Positions 45,322 through 55,312 of a stretch of 64,000 nt of DNA are shown here, piece by piece. Source of the DNA: an uncultured Rhodospirillales bacterium (lineage in GTDB: Bacteria > Pseudomonadota > Alphaproteobacteria > Acetobacterales > Acetobacteraceae). Under the pieces are notes generated by a model. The model was given only the letters and a program-made list of their open reading frames with translations, did no database searches and was not told the DNA's origin. The DNA is taken from the NCBI GenBank assembly GCA_903844135.1, contig CAIMSN010000103.1, forward strand, positions 27,935 to 91,934, written 5' to 3'. Position numbers and translations under genes: made by a program. How positions within the stretch are numbered: the first letter of the stretch is position 1; each line of letters starts with the position of its first letter.

Positions 45322-46782
45322 ATGTTCCTGGGACTCGATTACGGCACCTCCGCCGTCAAGGCCCTGCTGGTCGACGGCACGCAGCGGATCGTCGGCACGG
45401 CATCGGAGCGGCTCTCCGTCAGTCGCCCGGCGCCCGGCCAGAGCGAGCAGGACCCGGAAGCCTGGTGGCAGGCGACCCTCGATGCGATGGACGCGCTGGC
45501 GCGGGCCCATCCCAAGGAGCTGGCGGCGGTCAGCGGGATCGGCCTGTCCGGGCAGATGCACGGCGCGGTGCTGCTCGACGCCGCCGGGAAGGTCCTGCGG
45601 CCGGCGATCCTGTGGAACGACGTCCGGTCGGTGGCCGAATGCGCCGCCTTCGAGGCGGCGTTCCCGGAATCCCGCCAGATCACTGGCAATATCGCCATGC
45701 CGGGCTTCACCGCGCCGAAGCTGCTCTGGGTCCGCGCGCACGAGCCGCGGATCTTCGCCGCCATCCGCACGGTGCTGCTGCCGAAGGCCTGGATCCGCTA
45801 CCGGCTCACCGGCGAGCTGGTCGAGGAGATGTCCGACGCGTCCGGCACCCTCTGGCTCGATGTCGGCGCGCGCGACTGGTCGGACGCGGCACTGGCGGCG
45901 ACCGGCCTCGATCGCGGCGCGATGCCGCGCCTGGTCGAAGGCAGCGCCCCGTCCGGCACCTTGACCCAGGCGCTGGCCAATCGCTGGGGCATGGCGGCGG
46001 CGCCGGTCGTCGCCGGCGGCGCCGGCGATAACGCCGCCGGCGCGATCGGCCTCTCGGCGATCCGCCCCAACGACGCCTTCGTCTCGCTCGGCACCTCCGG
46101 CGTGCTGTTCGCCAGCACCGACCGGTTTAGGCCCTACCCCGGCGCCGCGGTGCATGCCTTCTGCCACGCGATCCCTGGAACCTGGCACCAGATGGGCGTC
46201 ACCCTGTCGGCCGCCGCCTCGCTCGCCTGGTGGGCCGGCATCACCGACAGGGACGAGGCCGCCCTGCTCGAAGAGGTCGGGTTGCCAGCCGCACCGGCCA
46301 AGGCGCTGTTCCTGCCCTATCTCGGCGGCGAACGGACCCCGCACAATGACGGCGCGCTGCGCGGCGCCTTCGCCGGCCTGTCCTACGACACCGACCGCGC
46401 GTCGCTAACCCAGGCGGTGCTGGAAGGCGTCGCCTTCTCGATGCGCGACTGCCTGGACGCGCTGACGCAGTCCGGAACCAGGGTCGAGATCGCCGACGTG
46501 ATCGGCGGCGGCTCGCGCTCGCGCACCTGGATAGCCATCATCGCCGCGGCACTGAACATCCCGCTGCGACGCCTGGAAGCAGGCGAAACCGGCGGTGCGT
46601 TCGGCGCCGCCCGGCTCGCCCGCATGGCGGTCACCGGCGAATCCCCGGAAACCGTCTGCACCCCACCGGCCCGCGCCGAGACGATCGACCCCGATCCCGC
46701 CCTGGCAGAGCTCTATGCGCGCCGGATCGACCGCTACCGCGCGCTGCACGCGCAGGGTGGCGACGCGCTGCACGCTCTGTGA
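45322..46782 (+). CDS. xylB: Xylulokinase
   Basis: A 486-residue FGGY-family kinase that phosphorylates D-xylulose. The ATP-phosphate segment MFLGLDYGTSAVKALLVD is at the start, GLSGQMHGAVLLD carries the family substrate-site MHG, and GDNAAGAIGLSAIRPNDAFVSLGTSGVLF and DVIGGGSRSRTWIAIIAAALNIP are the later nucleotide motifs. It starts five bases after the transporter ATPase, suggesting the imported polyol is oxidised to xylulose or fructose by an enzyme encoded elsewhere. Confidence 0.93.
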   Translation: MFLGLDYGTSAVKALLVDGTQRIVGTASERLSVSRPAPGQSEQDPEAWWQATLDAMDALARAHPKELAAVSGIGLSGQMHGAVLLDAAGKVLRPAILWNDVRSVAECAAFEAAFPESRQITGNIAMPGFTAPKLLWVRAHEPRIFAAIRTVLLPKAWIRYRLTGELVEEMSDASGTLWLDVGARDWSDAALAATGLDRGAMPRLVEGSAPSGTLTQALANRWGMAAAPVVAGGAGDNAAGAIGLSAIRPNDAFVSLGTSGVLFASTDRFRPYPGAAVHAFCHAIPGTWHQMGVTLSAAASLAWWAGITDRDEAALLEEVGLPAAPAKALFLPYLGGERTPHNDGALRGAFAGLSYDTDRASLTQAVLEGVAFSMRDCLDALTQSGTRVEIADVIGGGSRSRTWIAIIAAALNIPLRRLEAGETGGAFGAARLARMAVTGESPETVCTPPARAETIDPDPALAELYARRIDRYRALHAQGGDALHAL

Positions 46783-47198
46783 GCCAGGACGACGTCACCA
46801 TCCGCATCGCGCGGGACGACGAGATCTGGCCGCCAGGCGAGGCGCCAGGACATGTCGGCACCAAAGGCGGTACGCTGCAGGGCCGGGAACAAGGCTGGGT
46901 GGCGGAACAGCACGGCGCCGTCATCGGCACCATCGCGCTGACCGACGAGACGGCGGGCATCGCCTGCCTCCACCGCCTTCACGTCGCAGCCGACCACCGA
47001 CGGCGGGGAATCGGCCAGACCCTGATCGAGACCTGCCTGCGCTTCGCCCGCAAGTCGGGCTATCACGTGGTGATGCTGGCGCAGGAGCCGGAGCAGCCCG
47101 AAGCGAGCCGTCTGGTCCGGCGCAACGGCTTCCTGCATCTCGCCGAGGGCACACCGGACGCGACCTGGATGCTGACGCTGCGGATGGCGGAAGGATGA
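46779..47198 (+). CDS. GNAT family N-acetyltransferase
   Basis: A 139-residue acetyltransferase. Acetyl-CoA motif A is LHRLHVAADHRRRGIGQTLIETCLRFA (Arg-Arg-Gly-Ile-Gly loop), followed by HVVMLAQEPEQPEASRLVRRNGFLHL (motif B). The N-terminal third has an extended GGTLQGREQGWVAEQHGAVIGTI strand pair. GTG start overlaps the xylB stop as GTGA, so it is part of the polyol operon, though its substrate is unknown. It converges on recO with seven bases between stops. Confidence 0.85.
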   Translation: MSQDDVTIRIARDDEIWPPGEAPGHVGTKGGTLQGREQGWVAEQHGAVIGTIALTDETAGIACLHRLHVAADHRRRGIGQTLIETCLRFARKSGYHVVMLAQEPEQPEASRLVRRNGFLHLAEGTPDATWMLTLRMAEG

Positions 47199-47205
47199 GC
47201 CCGAT

Positions 47206-47964
47206 CTAACCGTGCGCCGGATCGTCGGGAAGCGCGGCCACCATGTCGCACAATCGTCCGCGCGCGGCCGGAGCCGGGCGATGGCGCGCTCCGAACACGT
47301 CGCGTTCGAGGAAGTGGCCGGTCAGCCGTAGCCCGTCGCGCCAGTCTTGGCGCGTGCCAGATTCCGTCTCGTCCAGGAACAGGGCCGGCAGTCGCAACAG
47401 GCGTTCGCGCCACTGTCCGGCGCCTTCGTCCGAGACGGCGCGCCCGGTCCTGGGCGAGACGCGGCTCAGCGCGTCGGTCCGCCCGGTGACGGCGCACGCG
47501 CCGAGATCCATCCCGTAGCCGAGATCGGTCAGCAGCATCGCCTCCCAGCGCAGGTAGGCGGCCGGGCCGGACCGCAGCGCCGTATCGGGATCGAGGCTCA
47601 ACAGGGTCAGCAACTGCACCAGACGGTGGAACACCGCGCCATGCGGCTCGCGTTCGGGAAGCGCATCGTCGGCCAGCGCGCAGGCGGCGCTCAGCAGCGC
47701 CAGCGGCAGCGGGAACGTCATCAGCCGCGCGGCGGACGGATGCACCAGCTCCGCCTTCAGGGTGCCGAGCTGTTCCGGCAGGCGTGCCGACCACTGCGCC
47801 GTGACAAGGTTGCCGGCCTGCCAGGTGGCGATGTTGGCGCGCGCGCCGCCACCGCGCACCAGCCCGCGAAACGCGCCATGCTGCTCGGTCAGCACATGCG
47901 CCACCGCGCCGCCCTCGCCATAGGACGACGCGGACAGCACGATCGCCGGAGCCTCCCATTCCAT
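47206..47964 (-). CDS. recO: DNA repair protein RecO
   Basis: A 252-residue recombination mediator that helps RecA replace SSB in the RecFOR pathway. The N-terminal OB fold begins WEAPAIVLSASSYGEGGAVAHVLTE with the following HGAFRGLVRGGGAR, and the helical part has YLRWEAMLLTDLGYGMDLGACAVTGR, followed by VSPRTGRAVSDEGA, as is typical of alphaproteobacterial RecO. It follows tsf on the minus strand after 43 bases. Confidence 0.93.
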   Translation of the reverse strand: MEWEAPAIVLSASSYGEGGAVAHVLTEQHGAFRGLVRGGGARANIATWQAGNLVTAQWSARLPEQLGTLKAELVHPSAARLMTFPLPLALLSAACALADDALPEREPHGAVFHRLVQLLTLLSLDPDTALRSGPAAYLRWEAMLLTDLGYGMDLGACAVTGRTDALSRVSPRTGRAVSDEGAGQWRERLLRLPALFLDETESGTRQDWRDGLRLTGHFLERDVFGARHRPAPAARGRLCDMVAALPDDPAHG

Positions 47965-48007
47965 CGGCGGCGCGGCCGCGTCTCAGAATGGCATCGGCCG
48001 GTCCGCC

Positions 48008-48931
48008 CTAGGCGGCGGGGCGGCCCACGCCGGACACCGCGGCAACCTCGGCGGCGAAGTCGCTGGTCTCCTTCTCGATGCCCTCGCCGAGCTGGAACCG
48101 GTCGAAACCGACCAGCTTGCCGCCGGCCTTCTCGACCACCACCGCGACCCGGCTCTCGCCGTCATGCACCCAGACCTGCTCCAGCAGCACCACTTCCTCG
48201 TAGTATTTGCGGATCCGGCCATCGATCATCTTCTCGATGATCGCCTCGGGCTTGCCCGAGGCCCGCGCCTGCTCGATCAGCACCGCCCGCTCGCGCTCCA
48301 GCTCGGCCGGATCGACCGCGCCGATATCGAGCGCCGAGGGCCGGGTGGCGGCGACATGCATGCCGACCTGGCGGCCCAGCAGCTCGAGCGCCTCGCTCTC
48401 CGACGCCGCCTCGATCGCCGCCAGCACGGCAATCTTGCCGATCCCGGGGCGCAGCGCCGAATGCACGTAGGTCGCGACCACGCCGGAGGTCACCTTCAGC
48501 ACGCGGGCGCGGCGGATGGTCATGTTCTCGCCGATGGTGGCGATGAGCTGGGTCAGCGTCTCGGCCACGCTCTTGTCGCTGCCGGGATAGGTCGCCGCCT
48601 TCAGCGCCTCGACGTCCTCGCCGACGGTCAGCGCCAGCCTGGCGATGGTCTCCGCAAAGGTCTGGAAGCTCTCGTTGCGCGACACGAAGTCGGTCTCGGA
48701 ATTGACCTCGACCATCGCCGCCACCTGCGGCGCCGACGCCACCGCGACCAGGCCCTCGGCCGCCACGCGGCCGGACTTCTTCGCCGCCGCCGCCAGGCCC
48801 TTGGTGCGCAGCCAGTCGATCGCCTGCTCGATGTCGCCGCCGTTCTCGCCGAGCGCCTTCTTGCAGTCCATCATGCCGGCGCCGGTCTTCTCGCGCAGAT
48901 CCTTCACCAGGGCCGCCGTGATTTCCGCCAT
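48008..48931 (-). CDS. tsf: Translation elongation factor Ts
   Basis: A 307-residue nucleotide exchange factor for EF-Tu. The UBA-like N-terminus reads [24 protein letters not shown], followed by the family pattern [19 protein letters not shown]. The core has [17 protein letters not shown], which contacts EF-Tu (TDFV motif). ATG 48931 gives the standard N-terminus. It is the second gene of the rpsB-tsf operon. Confidence 0.97.
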   Translation of the reverse strand: MAEITAALVKDLREKTGAGMMDCKKALGENGGDIEQAIDWLRTKGLAAAAKKSGRVAAEGLVAVASAPQVAAMVEVNSETDFVSRNESFQTFAETIARLALTVGEDVEALKAATYPGSDKSVAETLTQLIATIGENMTIRRARVLKVTSGVVATYVHSALRPGIGKIAVLAAIEAASESEALELLGRQVGMHVAATRPSALDIGAVDPAELERERAVLIEQARASGKPEAIIEKMIDGRIRKYYEEVVLLEQVWVHDGESRVAVVVEKAGGKLVGFDRFQLGEGIEKETSDFAAEVAAVSGVGRPAA

Positions 48932-49006
48932 CTTGCTTTCTCCATCAACCGGACGAGCGCCTATCCGTCCAGGGACGGGGCGCAGTCCTCTACGTCCAGA
49001 CATCGA

Positions 49007-49035
49007 ACGGCCGTACCCGCTGCGGGCACGGCCGT
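49007..49035 (-). promoter_or_regulatory. Strong hairpin between rpsB and tsf (attenuator or processing stem)
   Basis: Starting seven bases after the rpsB stop, the minus strand forms a near-perfect stem of up to 13 pairs (arms ACGGCCGTGCCCGC and GCGGGTACGGCCGT, one G-U). No T-run follows, so it is unlikely to terminate on its own. A stem at this place could lower tsf expression or protect rpsB mRNA from 3' decay. Confidence 0.55.
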
Positions 49036-49042
49036 CTCGTGA

Positions 49043-49837
49043 TTATTCCGCGGCGGCCGGCGCCGGCTCGGCGGCAGCGGCAGGCGTCTCGGCGACGATC
49101 TCGACCGGAAGCTCCTCGGCCGCACCGTAATCCTGGCCGGACGCGCCGAGCTCGGCGGAAATGCCGTCCAGCACCGCCGATGCGATCAGGTCGCAATACA
49201 GCGTGATGGCGCGGATCGCGTCGTCGTTGCCGGGGATCGGGAAGGTCACGCCGGTCGGATCGGAGTTGCTGTCCAGCACCGCGATCACCGGGATGCCGAG
49301 CTTGTTGGCTTCCTCGACCGCCAGCTTCTCCTTGTTGGTGTCGATGATGAACAGGATGTCGGGCAGGCCGCCCATCTCCTTGATGCCACCCAGCGAGCGC
49401 TCCAGCTTCTCCTGGTCGCGGGTGATCTCGAGGATCTCCTTCTTGGTCAGACCCTGGGTGTCGCCGCCCAGCATCTCCTCGATCTGGCGCAGGCGCTTGA
49501 TCGAACCGGTGATGGTCTTCCAGTTGGTCAGCATGCCGCCGAGCCAGCGATGATTGACATAATACTGGCCGCACCGCGCCGCCGCATCCGCCACATGCTC
49601 CGCGGCCGCGCGCTTGGTGCCGACGAACAGCACCCGGCCGCCACCGGCGACGGTGTCGCGCACCGCCTTGAGGGCGCGGTCCAGCATCGGTACGGTCTGC
49701 TGCAGATCGATGATGTGGACCTGGTTGCGGGTGCCGAACAGATACGGCGACATTTTCGGGTTCCAGCGACGGGTGTGGTGACCGAAATGGACACCGGCCT
49801 CGAGCAACTGGCGCATGGTGAAATCGGGCATCGCCAT
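49043..49837 (-). CDS. rpsB: 30S ribosomal protein S2
   Basis: A 264-residue S2. It starts [20 protein letters not shown], and contains [31 protein letters not shown] and [19 protein letters not shown], all diagnostic. The C-terminus has an Ala, Glu and Pro rich extension common in alphaproteobacteria. The ATG at 49837 is preceded by AAGGAG at seven bases. A possible own promoter (TTGCTT-N17-CATAGG, 49947-49975) lies between dnaE and this gene. The -10 is weak. Confidence 0.97.
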   Translation of the reverse strand: MAMPDFTMRQLLEAGVHFGHHTRRWNPKMSPYLFGTRNQVHIIDLQQTVPMLDRALKAVRDTVAGGGRVLFVGTKRAAAEHVADAAARCGQYYVNHRWLGGMLTNWKTITGSIKRLRQIEEMLGGDTQGLTKKEILEITRDQEKLERSLGGIKEMGGLPDILFIIDTNKEKLAVEEANKLGIPVIAVLDSNSDPTGVTFPIPGNDDAIRAITLYCDLIASAVLDGISAELGASGQDYGAAEELPVEIVAETPAAAAEPAPAAAE

Positions 49838-50012
49838 CGGCGTGCTCCTTTCCTGACTGGTTGTGCCTCCGCGGGCGCCCCGTCCGTTTCCGGACACCAG
49901 ACTCAGCCCCGCGTGCGAATTTGCCGGCTTTACGCCAGCGGCGCTGCCTATGGACCAAACCGCGGAATCAAGCAAGCCGCCCCGGAGCGTCAGCGCTCCT
50001 GACTCCGGCGCG

Positions 50013-53000
50013 TCACCGCTCCTCGACCCTGGCCACCCCGGCGACGCCCTTCAGCGCCTCGGCCAGACGCGGCGTGACCATATAGGCCTCCGGCAGCGCC
50101 ACCTCGACGTCGCTGGTCGCGTCCAGGCAGGGGAGCAGCACCGCCCTGCCCTTGCCGCCACGCTCGCGGCCGAGCAGCCGGTGCACCGCCGGCACCGCCT
50201 CCGGCCGGTCGATCCAGATCCTGATCTCGCCGCGATCGTCCGCCGCCGCCTGATCGAGCGAGATCGCGTCCTGCGCCGTCACCCGCAGCATCTCGCCCTC
50301 CATCCGCAGTTCCGCGGTCACCAGTACCGCCTGGCCGGCGACCAGCACGTCGCGCGACCTGGCCAGCGCCTCGCTGAAGAACGTCACCTCGCACGCGCCG
50401 GAGGCGTCCGACAGCCTGACCCAGGCCATCTTCGAACCGCTTCGGGTCGGCCGCTCCTTGCGGTCGATCACGCAGCCGGCGATCTTCACCCGGCCGATCC
50501 CGGCCTGCCCGGCGGTCTCCAGCGCGTTGGCCTTGACCGCACCGAGGCGGCGCAGCAGCGGCGCATAGGCATCGAGCGGATGCCCGGTCAGGTGGAACCC
50601 GATCGCCTCCGCCTCCAGGCCGAGCCGCTCGATCCCCGGCCAGTCCGGCACCTCCGGCAGACGCATCGCCGCCGGCTCGGCCGGCCCGGCCGGTCCACCG
50701 AACAATCCGATCTGGCCGCTGGCGCTCTCCTGCGCCTCCGCCTGGGCGCGCCGCAGGACGGTCTCGGCGGCGGCGAACACCCTGGCCCGGTTCGGCTCCA
50801 GCGTGTCGAACGCCCCCGCCTTGGCCAGATTCTCCAACTGCATCTTGTTGAGCATCCTCGGATCGACGCGATGCGCGAAATCGACCAGACTCGAGAACGG
50901 CCGGTCGCCGCGCGCCTGCTCGACCGCCTGCATCGCCGCCAGCCCGACCTTCTTCACCGCCGCCAGCGCGTAGCGGATCGCCTGCTCGCCCTGCGCGTCC
51001 ACCTCGACGGTGAAGTCCGCGCCGGACCGGTTGATGTCCGGCGGCAGCACACCGACCCCGAGCCGTCCGGCCTCCTGGCGCAGCGCCGCCAGCTTGTCGG
51101 TCTTTTCCCGCGCCAGCGACATGCAGGCGGCGAGGAACGCGACCGGATGGTTCGCCTTCATCCAGGCGGTCTGGTACGAGACCAGCGCATAGGCGGCCGC
51201 ATGCGACTTGTTGAAGCCGTAATCGGCGAACTTCGCCATCAGCTCGAACACCTCGACCGCCTTGTCGCGCGCGATGCCGCGCCCGACCGCGCCCTCGGTG
51301 AAGATCGCGCGCTGCGTGTCCATCTCGGCGCGGATCTTCTTGCCCATCGCCCGGCGCAGCAGGTCGGCGGCGCCCAGGCTGTAGCCGGCCATCTTCTGCG
51401 CGATCTGCATCACCTGCTCCTGGTAGACCAGGATCCCGTACGTCTCCTCCAGGATGTCGCGGATCTCCTCGTGCGGGCTCTCCCACGGCTCGCCGTGCTT
51501 GCGCTTGCAGTAGTCGGGAATATTGGCCATCGGACCCGGCCGGTACAGGGCGCCCGCCGCGATCAGATCCTCGAGCCGGGTCGGCCGCATCTGACGCAGC
51601 ACGTCGCGCATCCCCGCCCCTTCGAACTGGAACACGCCGGCGGTATCGCCACGCGCCAGCATCTCGTAGGTGCGCCGATCGTCGAGCGGCAGGGTGGCGA
51701 GGTCGACGCTCACCCCGAGCTTGCCCAGCATCTGCACGCCGCGCTGCAGGATCGTCAGCGTGGTCAGGCCGAGGAAGTCGAACTTCACCAGCCCGGCCTG
51801 CTCGACATATTTCATGTTGTACTGCGTGACGAGCATGTCGCTCTTCGGATCGCGATACAGCGGCACCAGCTCGCCCAACGGCCGGTCGCCGATCACCACC
51901 CCGGCGGCATGGGTGCTGGCATGGCGATACAGCCCCTCGAGCTGCAGCGCGATCTCCATCAGCCGGCGCACCGCCTCGTCGCCGGCGCGCATCTCCTGCA
52001 GCCGCTTCTCGCCGTCGATCGCCTGACGCAGCGTCACCGGCTTGGCAGGATTGTTCGGGATCAGTTCGCAGACCTTGTTGACCACGAAGAATGGCAGACC
52101 CAGCACGCGGCCGACGTCGCGCACCGCCGCGCGCGCCTGCAGCTTGCCGAAGGTGATGATCTGCGCCACCCGGTCGCCGCCATATTCGCGCCGCACATAG
52201 GCGATCACCTCGTCGCGGCGGTCCTGGCAGAAATCGATGTCGAAATCCGGCATCGACACGCGCTGCGGGTTCAGGAACCGCTCGAACAGCAGCCCAAACG
52301 GGATCGGATCGATGTCGGTGATGGTCAGCGCCCACGCCGCCAGCGATCCGGCGCCCGAGCCGCGTCCCGGACCGACCGGAATGTCGTGCGCCTTGGCCCA
52401 CTGGATGAAGTCGGCGACGATCATGAAATAGCCGGGAAAGCCCATCGACGCGATCACGTCCAGCTCGAACGCCAGCCGCGCGCGATACGCCTCGCTTGTG
52501 GCCTGGTCCGCCCGCATCGCCGCAAGCCGGGTCGCGAGCCCCTCCTCGGCCATCGCCCGCAGCGTCTGTTCCTCGCTGCTGCCCGACCGCACCTTCGGAC
52601 AGACCGGCAGCAGCGGCTTGCGCGTCTCGGCCATCACCGCGCAGCGCCTGGCGATCGCCAGCGTGTTGTCGCAGGCCTCCGGCAGATCGGCGAACAGCGC
52701 CCGCATCGCCTCCGGCGGCTTGAACCACTGCTCCGGCGAGACCCGCCACCGGTCGCGCTCGGCCATGGTGCGGCCCTGGGCGATGCACAGCAGCGCATCG
52801 TGCGCCTCGTGCATCTCCGGCGTCGGGAAGAAGCATTCGTTGGTCGCCACCAGCGGCAGGCCGAATTCGTCGGCCAGCCCGATCAGCCCCGGCTCCACCG
52901 CCTTCTCGATCGCCAGCCCGTGACGCTGCAACTCGACCGCCACACGCCCGGGAAACGCCAGCGCGAGCCCGGACAGCAACCGGCGCGCCTCCTCCTTCTG

Positions 53001-53441
53001 CCCATCGGCCAGCAGCCGGGTGAGCGGTCCGCGGGTGCCGCCGGTGAGCAGGAATAGACCCTCGGCATGCGCGCACAGAACGTCCAGCGTGACCGTGGGC
53101 TCTGCCGGATCGCCGTCGAGGAAGCCAATCGAACTCAGGCGCTGCAGATTGGCCAGCCCGGCCGGATCCTGCGCCAGCAGCACCAGCGTGTCCGGGGCGG
53201 CGCCGGTCCTGGCGCCAGGCGCGGCCAGCGCGACCTGACAGCCGACGATCGGCTGCACGCCCTTGTCGCGGCAATATTGCGAGAACTCCAGCGCCCCGAA
53301 CAGGTTGCCGCTGTCGGCGATCGCCACCGCCGGCATCCCGGCCGCACGGGCCAGCGACGCGATCTCCGAGACCCGGATCGCCCCCTGGCTCAGCGAATAG
53401 GCGGAATGGACTCGGAGATGGACGAAGTCGGCATGCGGCAT
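50013..53441 (-). CDS. dnaE: DNA polymerase III alpha subunit
   Basis: A 1142-residue replicative polymerase. The N-terminal PHP domain starts [18 protein letters not shown], with [12 protein letters not shown]. The palm catalytic aspartates lie in [14 protein letters not shown] (about residue 395), preceded by [16 protein letters not shown]. The fingers contain HAAGVVIGD and [17 protein letters not shown], and [23 protein letters not shown] follows. The OB fold and C-terminal tau-binding region complete the length. A parallel frame open almost as long (49990-53457) is an artefact of GC-rich codon structure. Confidence 0.97.
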   Translation of the reverse strand: MPHADFVHLRVHSAYSLSQGAIRVSEIASLARAAGMPAVAIADSGNLFGALEFSQYCRDKGVQPIVGCQVALAAPGARTGAAPDTLVLLAQDPAGLANLQRLSSIGFLDGDPAEPTVTLDVLCAHAEGLFLLTGGTRGPLTRLLADGQKEEARRLLSGLALAFPGRVAVELQRHGLAIEKAVEPGLIGLADEFGLPLVATNECFFPTPEMHEAHDALLCIAQGRTMAERDRWRVSPEQWFKPPEAMRALFADLPEACDNTLAIARRCAVMAETRKPLLPVCPKVRSGSSEEQTLRAMAEEGLATRLAAMRADQATSEAYRARLAFELDVIASMGFPGYFMIVADFIQWAKAHDIPVGPGRGSGAGSLAAWALTITDIDPIPFGLLFERFLNPQRVSMPDFDIDFCQDRRDEVIAYVRREYGGDRVAQIITFGKLQARAAVRDVGRVLGLPFFVVNKVCELIPNNPAKPVTLRQAIDGEKRLQEMRAGDEAVRRLMEIALQLEGLYRHASTHAAGVVIGDRPLGELVPLYRDPKSDMLVTQYNMKYVEQAGLVKFDFLGLTTLTILQRGVQMLGKLGVSVDLATLPLDDRRTYEMLARGDTAGVFQFEGAGMRDVLRQMRPTRLEDLIAAGALYRPGPMANIPDYCKRKHGEPWESPHEEIRDILEETYGILVYQEQVMQIAQKMAGYSLGAADLLRRAMGKKIRAEMDTQRAIFTEGAVGRGIARDKAVEVFELMAKFADYGFNKSHAAAYALVSYQTAWMKANHPVAFLAACMSLAREKTDKLAALRQEAGRLGVGVLPPDINRSGADFTVEVDAQGEQAIRYALAAVKKVGLAAMQAVEQARGDRPFSSLVDFAHRVDPRMLNKMQLENLAKAGAFDTLEPNRARVFAAAETVLRRAQAEAQESASGQIGLFGGPAGPAEPAAMRLPEVPDWPGIERLGLEAEAIGFHLTGHPLDAYAPLLRRLGAVKANALETAGQAGIGRVKIAGCVIDRKERPTRSGSKMAWVRLSDASGACEVTFFSEALARSRDVLVAGQAVLVTAELRMEGEMLRVTAQDAISLDQAAADDRGEIRIWIDRPEAVPAVHRLLGRERGGKGRAVLLPCLDATSDVEVALPEAYMVTPRLAEALKGVAGVARVEER

Positions 53442-53478
53442 GACCCCGTTCTATCATCGGCCGCCGGACCGCGCATCG

Positions 53479-54585
53479 TCAGGCGGCTTTCCTGGCGCGC
53501 TTCCGCTTCCTGTCGGCCACGCTCTCCAGCGTGCGGCTGAGGAACGCCATCACCGCCACCTCTTCGGCGGTGAGCCCCGACTCGGCAGCGTGCACCGGCG
53601 AGAGCACCGCATCCGCCCGCCGCTTGAGCGCTTCGGCGAGCGAGCCGTCCAGGTAGCCGTCGAACACCTTGGGATGGATGTAGCATTTGCGGCAGATCGC
53701 CGGCGTGTTGCCCAGGATGCCGGCGACGTGCTCGATCGCCCGCAGCACGTTCTTCTTCGCCTTGGCCTCGCTGTCGAACTGCTCGAACTCCTGCAGCGCG
53801 AGCGCCGCCAGGTTGGTCGCCGCCCAGGTGCGGAAATCCTTGGCGGTGATCTCCTCGCCGCTGACTTCGCGCAGATAGTCGTTGACGTCCTGCGACGACA
53901 CCGCATGCCGCTCGCCATCCGCGTCGAGATACTGGAACAGGTCCTGACCCGGCAGGTCCTGCAACCGGCCGACGATCCCGGCCAAACGCCGGTCCCGGAG
54001 CTCGATATGCTGCTGGATGCCATGCTTGGCGCGGAAATCCAGCACCAGGGCCGCGCCCTTCACTTTGGCATGACGGGCGCGCAGCGTGCTGAGCCCGAAG
54101 CTCTTGTTGGTGCGGGCATACTCGTCGTTGCCGATGCGCATCATGGTCTTTTCCAGCAGCGCCACCAGCGTCGCCAGCACCTTCTCCCGCGGCAGCCCCG
54201 GACGCGCCAGATCCCGGGCGACGCGGGCCCGGATGGCGGGCAGTTTCTCGCCGAACACCAGCATCTTGCCGTATTTCGCCGCATCGCGGACCGCGCGCCA
54301 GTCCGCATGATACCGGTACTGCTTGCGGCCGCGTGCATCGCGCCCGACCGCCTGCAGATGGCCGCGCGGGTCCATGCTCAGCCACACATCGGTGTAGGCG
54401 GGCGGAACCGCGAGCGTCCGAAGCCGCGCGATCTCGTCCTCGTCCTCGAGCACGGCGCCGTTCGGCGCGACGAACACCCACCCGTCCCGGGCCGGTCGTC
54501 GCGTATAGCCGGGCTTGCCGTCATCGACGTAGTGCAGCTTCGCCGCCCTCGCCGCCCGTCGCGCCTCGTCGTCCATCATCGCCAC
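53479..54585 (-). CDS. DNA topoisomerase IB (poxvirus-like)
   Basis: A 368-residue enzyme that relaxes supercoils through a 3'-phosphotyrosine. The N-terminal DNA-binding part includes GWVFVAPNGAVL and PPAYTDVWLSMDPRGHLQAVGRDARGRKQYRYH. Catalytic residues are visible in IGNDEYARTNKSFGLSTLRARH (Arg), AKDFRTWAATNLAAL (Arg) and CRKCYIHPKVFDGYLDG, the active Tyr. It sits between lolD and dnaE in the same direction, with about 37 bases to dnaE. Confidence 0.93.
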   Translation of the reverse strand: MAMMDDEARRAARAAKLHYVDDGKPGYTRRPARDGWVFVAPNGAVLEDEDEIARLRTLAVPPAYTDVWLSMDPRGHLQAVGRDARGRKQYRYHADWRAVRDAAKYGKMLVFGEKLPAIRARVARDLARPGLPREKVLATLVALLEKTMMRIGNDEYARTNKSFGLSTLRARHAKVKGAALVLDFRAKHGIQQHIELRDRRLAGIVGRLQDLPGQDLFQYLDADGERHAVSSQDVNDYLREVSGEEITAKDFRTWAATNLAALALQEFEQFDSEAKAKKNVLRAIEHVAGILGNTPAICRKCYIHPKVFDGYLDGSLAEALKRRADAVLSPVHAAESGLTAEEVAVMAFLSRTLESVADRKRKRARKAA

Positions 54586-54625
54586 CAGAACATCCGCGAC
54601 CAGAACAGCGCCGCGCCGCCCCGGT

Positions 54626-55312
54626 TCAGAACGGCACGATCAAACCCTCGCGCAGTGTCAGGATGCGGTCCATCCGCCGGGCCAGATCGATGTTATGGGT
54701 GGCGATCATCGCCGCGACCCCCTGGCCGCGCACCACCGCCAGCAGCTCGGCGAACACCGCGTCGGAGGTGCCGACATCGAGATTGCCGGTCGGCTCGTCG
54801 GCCAGCAGCACGCGCGGCCGGTTGGCCAGGGCGCGGGCGATCGCCACGCGCTGCTTCTCGCCGCCGGACAGCTTTCCGGGCAGATGGTCGAGCCGGTGCG
54901 ACAGGCCGAACGCGCCGAGCAGGCCGTCGGCGCGGGCGATCGCGGCCTTCCTGGCCACCCCGCCGACCATCTGCGGCAGCGCCACGTTCTCGCGTGCGGT
55001 GAACTCGGCCAGCAGATGATGGAACTGGTAGACGAAGCCGATCGCGCTGCGCCTGATCTGGGTGCGCTCGCCGTCCGACAGCCGCCCGGCATCGCGCCCG
55101 CCGATCCTGACCTCGCCGGCGCGCGGCGTCTCCAGCAGGCCGGCCAGATGCAGCAGGGTGGATTTGCCGGTGCCGCTCGGCGCCACCAGGGCGACGATCT
55201 CGCCGGGTGCCAGCACCAGGTCGGCGCCGCGCAGGAGCTGCAGGGTCTCGTCGCCGCTCTGATAGGAATGGCTGACCGAGCGGAGCTCCAGCGGGATCTC
55301 CGTCTCACTCAT
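54626..55312 (-). CDS. lolD: Lipoprotein-releasing ABC transporter ATPase
   Basis: A 228-residue ATPase of the Lol system, which extracts outer-membrane lipoproteins from the inner membrane. Walker [19 protein letters not shown], LolD-type Q region [18 protein letters not shown], signature [15 protein letters not shown], Walker [14 protein letters not shown]-loop [12 protein letters not shown]. The ATG at 55312 overlaps the end of the permease gene by eight bases. Confidence 0.95.
   Translation of the reverse strand: MSETEIPLELRSVSHSYQSGDETLQLLRGADLVLAPGEIVALVAPSGTGKSTLLHLAGLLETPRAGEVRIGGRDAGRLSDGERTQIRRSAIGFVYQFHHLLAEFTARENVALPQMVGGVARKAAIARADGLLGAFGLSHRLDHLPGKLSGGEKQRVAIARALANRPRVLLADEPTGNLDVGTSDAVFAELLAVVRGQGVAAMIATHNIDLARRMDRILTLREGLIVPF

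Noticed and set aside
49984..49999. Hairpin GGAGCG/CGCTCC after dnaE as a terminator
   Set aside because: The stem is short and no T-tract follows. It could be chance in GC-rich sequence.
49863..53057. Plus-strand open frame of about 1064 codons opposite dnaE
   Set aside because: Low-complexity His, Arg and Gln content and no start signal. It is antisense shadow of dnaE.
49990..53457. A parallel minus-strand open frame of about 1155 codons overlapping dnaE
   Set aside because: Its composition (Arg, Ala and Gly runs, no motifs) is the usual GC-rich shadow of a long gene, and the dnaE frame has all catalytic motifs.
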